16,212 bases of DNA from Lachnospiraceae bacterium UBA3863. GTDB taxonomy: Bacteria; Bacillota; Clostridia; Lachnospirales; Lachnospiraceae. This document shows positions 12,703 through 16,212 of the stretch, piece after piece; the stretch's first letter is position 1, and the number at the start of each line of letters is the position of its first letter. The notes under the pieces are model-generated. The model had not been told where the DNA came from. It made no database searches and was given only the letters and a program-made list of their open reading frames with translations. Location of the stretch: assembly GCA_002392385.1 (NCBI GenBank), contig DGGX01000251.1, positions 1-16,212 of the forward strand. The letters run 5' to 3'. A program made the position numbers and the translations under genes.

Positions 12703-13539
12703 TCATATATCGCAAGGAGAAAACGGCAGATATTTCCGCAGCAGCGGCTCCAATTGAGAGGTATCGAAAGGAGAATTTCTGGTTTCAAAAGTCATCAGCA
12801 GCTTATCGCCCGGGAAGATGCCGTTGGCTGTATAGATCCTCAGACGGCGGATAAACTTCTCTACATACTCAGGATCGTCCATTTTTCCGAAATGTTCATG
12901 GTAGATAGTTTTCAGGTTCCATCTGTCGAGCAGAGTGAAATCAGGATGCAATATGATCGTTTGAGACCCGTCTTTCAGCCGCAGAGGACACTCATATCGG
13001 TAAGGCTGCCCGATGTATAGATAATAATCTGCGATGATCTTTTCAGATTTGGAACGAACCCGTTCTCCCCTGTTCGAATAAATCTCCGGCGCGTTTCTGT
13101 CAAAGCCCTTCAAAGGCCAGCATGCCTCCTGCCACTCGCGAAGAAAGCGCTCTCCATCCGGCACGAGTGGACTCACCAGATCCTTACGGCACGGGTGCAG
13201 ATCCGTATAAACGTGTTCCAGCCCTTCCGCCGGGAACTGATCCATTGCAAGCTGTACATCGTGAAGCTGACTCACAGCGGCGCGATGCAGGCGTCGATCA
13301 TAATCCTGCTGGCCCAGCCGTCTGATCAGATCGCCGTCTCTGGAAGCAGAAAGGTAGCGTTCCTTCCTTTTTAAGGCTTCACCCTGCCTTTCCCTGCAGT
13401 AATGAAACACTTGATTCCCGTGTCTCACAATCTGCAGACGCCCGGGAATCGTCGGACTTCCCTCCAGTTTAGTCAGAAGAGAAGCCAGAAACCTTTCATA
13501 TCGTTCCATGTAGCTGCGAACGACGGCAACTTCATTCAT
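12703..13539 (-). CDS. Hypothetical protein with PD-(D/E)XK nuclease-like C-terminal region
   Basis: A 278-residue cytoplasmic protein. The N-terminal half (1-130) is charged and helical. The C-terminal half carries a pattern common in Clostridia hypothetical proteins: RSKSEKIIADYY (162-173), PYRYECPLRL (179-188), HPDFTLLD (198-205) and YHEHFGKMDDPEY (213-225), ending with GIFPGDKLLMTFET. Glu166, Asp200 and Glu215 are placed like the acidic residues of a PD-(D/E)XK fold, with His rather than Lys in the last motif (ExH). Nuclease activity is therefore plausible but not shown. AAAGGA lies before the ATG. Transcription probably starts at the promoter at 13650-13678, giving a leader of about 100 bases. 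It is convergent with the DUF3089 gene and divergent from the second 52-bp array. No methylase, helicase or toxin-antitoxin partner is adjacent. Confidence 0.7.
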   Translation of the reverse strand: MNEVAVVRSYMERYERFLASLLTKLEGSPTIPGRLQIVRHGNQVFHYCRERQGEALKRKERYLSASRDGDLIRRLGQQDYDRRLHRAAVSQLHDVQLAMDQFPAEGLEHVYTDLHPCRKDLVSPLVPDGERFLREWQEACWPLKGFDRNAPEIYSNRGERVRSKSEKIIADYYLYIGQPYRYECPLRLKDGSQTIILHPDFTLLDRWNLKTIYHEHFGKMDDPEYVEKFIRRLRIYTANGIFPGDKLLMTFETRNSPFDTSQLEPLLRKYLPFSPCDI

Positions 13540-13649
13540 CTGCGATCATCCTTTCCATATTCCTTCGATTTCTTCTACTATGCCTGGCTTTTCCGGGAGT
13601 ATACTCTGGATGTGTGATTGAAACAGAGTCTGTCAACCACATACCAGGT

Positions 13650-13678
13650 ATTATAATTCGTAAATAAGAATAATACAA
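13650..13678 (-). promoter_or_regulatory. Promoter of the PD-(D/E)XK-like gene
   Basis: Read on the minus strand: TTGTAT at 13678-13673, a 17-base spacer, and consensus TATAAT at 13655-13650. The region is markedly AT-rich compared with its surroundings. The start near 13643 leaves about 100 bases of leader before the ATG at 13539. Confidence 0.55.
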
Positions 13679-13748
13679 GACGTAAATAACAAGAATGCAT
13701 AAAGATCTGTTGCTGAAAATGCTGCCTTAAGCTGAAAAGGGAACGGAA

Positions 13749-14204
13749 TCACCCCTATTATCTGCGATAAGTTCTATGGGTTGAGTCTTAAAGAGGGTAA
13801 TCACCCCACCTTGCCAGCAGGAGATTTCTGGGGAGACTGCCTGTGGGACAATCACCCCACCTTGCCAGGTAGAGATTATTGGGGAGACTATCTGTGGGAC
13901 ATGTTAACCCAAATAATTCCAGAGACCTTCTTGGGATGTGATCAGGAGACTACGACTCAACCCAACTAGGTTAAGGATGGCTTCTGGGATGACATCTGGA
14001 GACGGTTGGTCAACCCATAAGAGGCTGGGATTCATCTTGGGATGACAACAGAAGCTTCCAGACATCCCGGATTGTCATGATGGGGCTATCTGGGGTGACA
14101 ACAGAGGCTTCCAGACATCCCGGATTGTCATGATGGGGCTATCCGGGGTGACAACAGAAGCTTCCAGACATCCCAGATTGTCATGATGGGGCTATCTGGG
14201 GTGA
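13749..14204. repeat. Array 2: nine ~52-bp tandem hairpin repeats
   Basis: Units begin at 13749, 13801, 13852, 13904, 13957, 14010, 14062, 14115 and 14168 (spacing 51-53). The first 7-mer is TCACCCC, TTAACCC, TCAACCC or, in the last three, ACATCCC. The second 7-mer begins 29-30 bases later (GGGTTGA, GGGGAGA twice, GGGATGT, GGGATGA twice, GGGGTGA three times). Units 2-3 and units 7-9 are nearly identical within each group, which indicates local duplication. The last three units can also be framed as 53-bp repeats starting TGACAACAGA at 14043, 14096 and 14149. This array and the promoter at 13650 account for most of the 762-base gap 13540-14301. Confidence 0.85.
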
Positions 14205-14238
14205 CAACTGGCGCTGCGGATCCCCCCGGCACTTTCTT

Positions 14239-14267
14239 TTGACGAACCCTATCAGGTTGTGTATGCT
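14239..14267 (+). promoter_or_regulatory. Promoter of the lipoprotein-response regulator operon
   Basis: TTGACG at 14239-14244, a 17-base spacer, then TATGCT at 14262-14267. It lies between the end of the 52-bp array and the AGAGGAG ribosome binding site of the gene starting at 14302. Confidence 0.6.
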
Positions 14268-14301
14268 GATATATGGGAGAAGTTGCGACAGAGGAGCCAT
14301 T

Positions 14302-15540
14302 ATGCACGGACAAGAACGCAAGAACACCAAAAAAAGCAAGATCGACCCAGGCAGCAGGCACGACACCAAAACCATGCCTGGCACCAGGCGCGCTGCCGCC
14401 CTCACCCCCCTCAGAATTCTCATCCTCCGGGCCGCGGTCTGTGTCCTGCTGCTTATGGTGCTGGGCGGCTGCGGGATCAAGGAATATAAGAGGAAGGACA
14501 TCGAGGAGTATGTCCGGGAGGAGCTGGGGCTGAAGGGCTTCAAGGTGAGCCGGGAGTCGGTGGAGTACACGGAGCATGACGACGGGTACATAGATTATCT
14601 GTGGACGGTGACGGAGAAGGACGGCACAGTCTTCTATGTGCTGGACGACCGGTACTATGGTATGGAGTGGACGACCAACACGCTGCGGGATAACTGGAAC
14701 ACGGTGCATATGCAGGAGCATATGAAGCATGTGCAGTATCCGGGCTTTGTGCTGGAGGTCGATGACGGGATCCCCGGATGGGTGGGGCTGCGGGGGCAGT
14801 TCCGCAGCCGGAGCGAGCTGCACGCGCGGATCGACACGCTGAACATGATCGCGCGGGACATTCCGGAGGGGATGCGGCTGGCCTATGAGCTGGATTATAT
14901 GCATCCCTACAGGCAGATCGGAGATTATGAGCAGAGAACGGGAGATTCCAGCGGGAGCGTGAAGGGCGGAGAGAAGCTGGGCTATGAGTACGCCGAGCAG
15001 AATCTTCTGTCCATTGTGATCGATATGCGCTATGCCGACGGGATGGCGGACTTCACCGAGGAGGAGATCCGCGACTATGTCCGGGACAATTCCGATCGTG
15101 TGGGAGTGAGGCAGGCAGACGGAAGTGTGCTGTTCTATGAGGATCTGTGCATGGACAGGTTCAGCTACGGCCTATCCCTCGGGACGATCTATGAGATCCT
15201 GGTCCGCAGCGGCTATCCGGTGGAGGGGACCATTGAGCAGTATTCCTTCACCTCGCCGGACGGCAGCACCTATACCTTTTCCAATGATTTCAAAGAGGAC
15301 GAGTGGTATTATTATCTGCTGAACGGCGAAAAGACGCCGATGGAATCTTATTTCTATAATCACTGGTCCTACGGGAGAATGAAGGACCTCTGCGGGCTGG
15401 AGGTCATGCCTCTGTGGGCTTATGAGAAGGAGCAGGCGCAAAGCGCCGAGACCCAGACAGACGAACAGACTGAGGAAACCACCGAATCGCAGACGGACGG
15501 GCAGGCCGAGCAGAGCACCGAACCACAGACAGAGGAGTGA
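14302..15540 (+). CDS. Hypothetical lipoprotein upstream of a response regulator
   Basis: A 412-residue protein. The hydrophobic core at about 38-54 ends in VLGGC, with the lipidated residue at Cys57. The long basic N-region (MHGQERKNTKK...) is unusual for a signal peptide. Met25 would give a more ordinary one but has no ribosome binding site, whereas ATG 14302 has AGAGGAG five bases away. The mature part has no family I recognise. It is rich in Tyr, Asp and Glu, with segments IEEYVREELGLKGFKVSRES and EEIRDYVRDNSDRVGVRQ that hint at two related alpha/beta units, and it ends in an acidic Thr/Gln/Glu tail (TQTDEQTEETTESQTD). The response regulator starts four bases after its stop, so it is probably an extracytoplasmic partner of a two-component system. 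Confidence 0.7.
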   Translation: MHGQERKNTKKSKIDPGSRHDTKTMPGTRRAAALTPLRILILRAAVCVLLLMVLGGCGIKEYKRKDIEEYVREELGLKGFKVSRESVEYTEHDDGYIDYLWTVTEKDGTVFYVLDDRYYGMEWTTNTLRDNWNTVHMQEHMKHVQYPGFVLEVDDGIPGWVGLRGQFRSRSELHARIDTLNMIARDIPEGMRLAYELDYMHPYRQIGDYEQRTGDSSGSVKGGEKLGYEYAEQNLLSIVIDMRYADGMADFTEEEIRDYVRDNSDRVGVRQADGSVLFYEDLCMDRFSYGLSLGTIYEILVRSGYPVEGTIEQYSFTSPDGSTYTFSNDFKEDEWYYYLLNGEKTPMESYFYNHWSYGRMKDLCGLEVMPLWAYEKEQAQSAETQTDEQTEETTESQTDGQAEQSTEPQTEE

Positions 15541-15544
15541 ACGG

Positions 15545-16212
15545 ATGATATATTGTCTGGAAGATGAAGAGAGCATACGGCAGATGATGCTGTATACCCT
15601 GCAGCTTGCGGGCTATCGGGCGGAAGGCTTTTCGGAGGGCCGGGCCTTCTGGGCGGCCATGGAGAACGAGCTGCCGGAGCTTGTGCTGCTGGACATCATG
15701 CTCCCGGGAGAGGACGGGATCTCGATCCTGAAGAAGATCCGGGGAACGGCGCGCACGGAGCGGCTGCCGGTGATCATGGCGACGGCCAAAGGAAGCGAGT
15801 ATGACCGGGTGACCGGCCTGGATCTGGGGGCCGACGATTATCTGAGCAAGCCTTTCGGCATGCTGGAGATGGTGTCGCGGATCAAGGCCGTCCTGCGGAG
15901 ATCGCAGCCGCAGGGAGAGAAGGACATTCTGGTGTGCGGTCCCATCGAGATGGACCGGTCCGCCCATGCCGTAAGCGTGAACGGCGAAGAGGTGTCCCTG
16001 ACCCGCAAGGAATTTGAGCTCCTGAAGATCATGATGGAGAATCCGGGGATCGTTTTCTCCAGGGACCGGCTGCTGCAGCTGGTGTGGGACATTGATTTCA
16101 GCGGGGGCACACGCACGGTGGACGTGCATATCGGCACCCTGCGTACCAAGCTGGGCGAGAGCGGCGAGCTGATCCGGACGGTGCGCGGCGCGGGCTACCG
16201 TATCGAGAAGAC
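15545..16212 (+). CDS. OmpR/PhoB-family response regulator (3' end outside window)
   Basis: 222 codons are visible, nearly the whole protein. The receiver domain (1-115) has the acidic pocket EDEE (6-9), phosphoacceptor Asp50 in LLDIMLPGEDG, Thr80 in MATAKGS, and Lys102 in YLSKPFG. The winged-helix DNA-binding domain (about 128-222) includes LTRKEFELLKIMMENPGIV, RDRLLQLVW, and the recognition region TRTVDVHIGTLRTKLG with VRGAGYRI. It would control transcription after phosphorylation by a histidine kinase, expected just downstream. GAGGAG from the end of the lipoprotein gene serves as its ribosome binding site, and the genes are four bases apart, so translation is likely coupled. The targets cannot be read here. 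Confidence 0.92.
   Translation, partial: MIYCLEDEESIRQMMLYTLQLAGYRAEGFSEGRAFWAAMENELPELVLLDIMLPGEDGISILKKIRGTARTERLPVIMATAKGSEYDRVTGLDLGADDYLSKPFGMLEMVSRIKAVLRRSQPQGEKDILVCGPIEMDRSAHAVSVNGEEVSLTRKEFELLKIMMENPGIVFSRDRLLQLVWDIDFSGGTRTVDVHIGTLRTKLGESGELIRTVRGAGYRIEK

Noticed and set aside
13781..13969. Frame of 62 codons with two Trp-rich 17-residue repeats in array 2
   Set aside because: It arises because two units happen to be 51 bases apart. Other units are 52-53 apart and break the frame, and the TTG start lacks a ribosome binding site.
14239..14301. Upstream start at 14239 for the lipoprotein
   Set aside because: It coincides with the -35 box of the promoter (TTGACG). ATG 14302 lies downstream of the -10 box with AGAGGAG at proper spacing.

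Overview
The window looks like chromosome from a GC-rich anaerobic member of the Bacillota, most likely a gut Clostridia of the Lachnospiraceae type. The reasons are strong AGGAGG-type ribosome binding sites, sigma-A promoters with AT-rich -10 boxes in a GC-rich background, lipoproteins with acidic low-complexity linkers, and gene families common in that group (DUF554, YdcF-like DUF218, DUF3089, DUF1508, VanY/LdcB lipoprotein, flavoprotein and CMD-cupin redox genes). I see no rRNA, tRNA, CRISPR array, intact transposase or phage structural gene.

Layout. 1-390: the start of a minus-strand gene with a good promoter, then a large nested hairpin. 390-1772: a two-helix small membrane protein (-) divergent from an exported ComEC-like metallo-beta-lactamase-fold protein (+). 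1762-1853: a 17-bp palindromic tandem repeat containing the stop codons of two convergent genes. 1843-4168: DUF554 and DUF218 membrane proteins (-). 4242-4506: a short hairpin followed by four 61-bp repeats, each able to form a 17-bp stem. 4589-6854: a likely redox operon (+) of Cys-rich flavodoxin-fold protein, MBL-fold hydrolase and CMD-cupin fusion. 6922-8043: a VanY-like D,D-carboxypeptidase lipoprotein. 8121-9121: two apparent gene remnants around a DUF1349 gene, one remnant still followed by its terminator. 9216-9518: a small protein with a double-glycine leader and an SH3-like cargo. 9599-9899: a six-copy ~52-bp hairpin array. 9969-13539: YegP-like DUF1508 (-), an exported propeller-like/DUF3089 fusion (+) and a PD-(D/E)XK-like hypothetical protein (-). 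13749-14204: a second, nine-copy array with the same architecture as the first. 14302-end: a lipoprotein gene directly followed by an OmpR/PhoB response regulator cut off by the window edge.

How it works together. Several products act at or outside the membrane: the exported MBL-fold protein, DUF218, VanY, DUF3089, the 14302 lipoprotein and the GG-leader protein. The lipoprotein and response regulator probably form a signalling operon with a histidine kinase beyond the window. The main unexplained signal is non-coding. Four intergenic regions carry tandem arrays of hairpin or palindrome units. Two of them, about 4 kb apart, share one design: 7-mers TYAMCCC and GGGRTGA with starts 29-30 bases apart, repeating every 51-54 bases.
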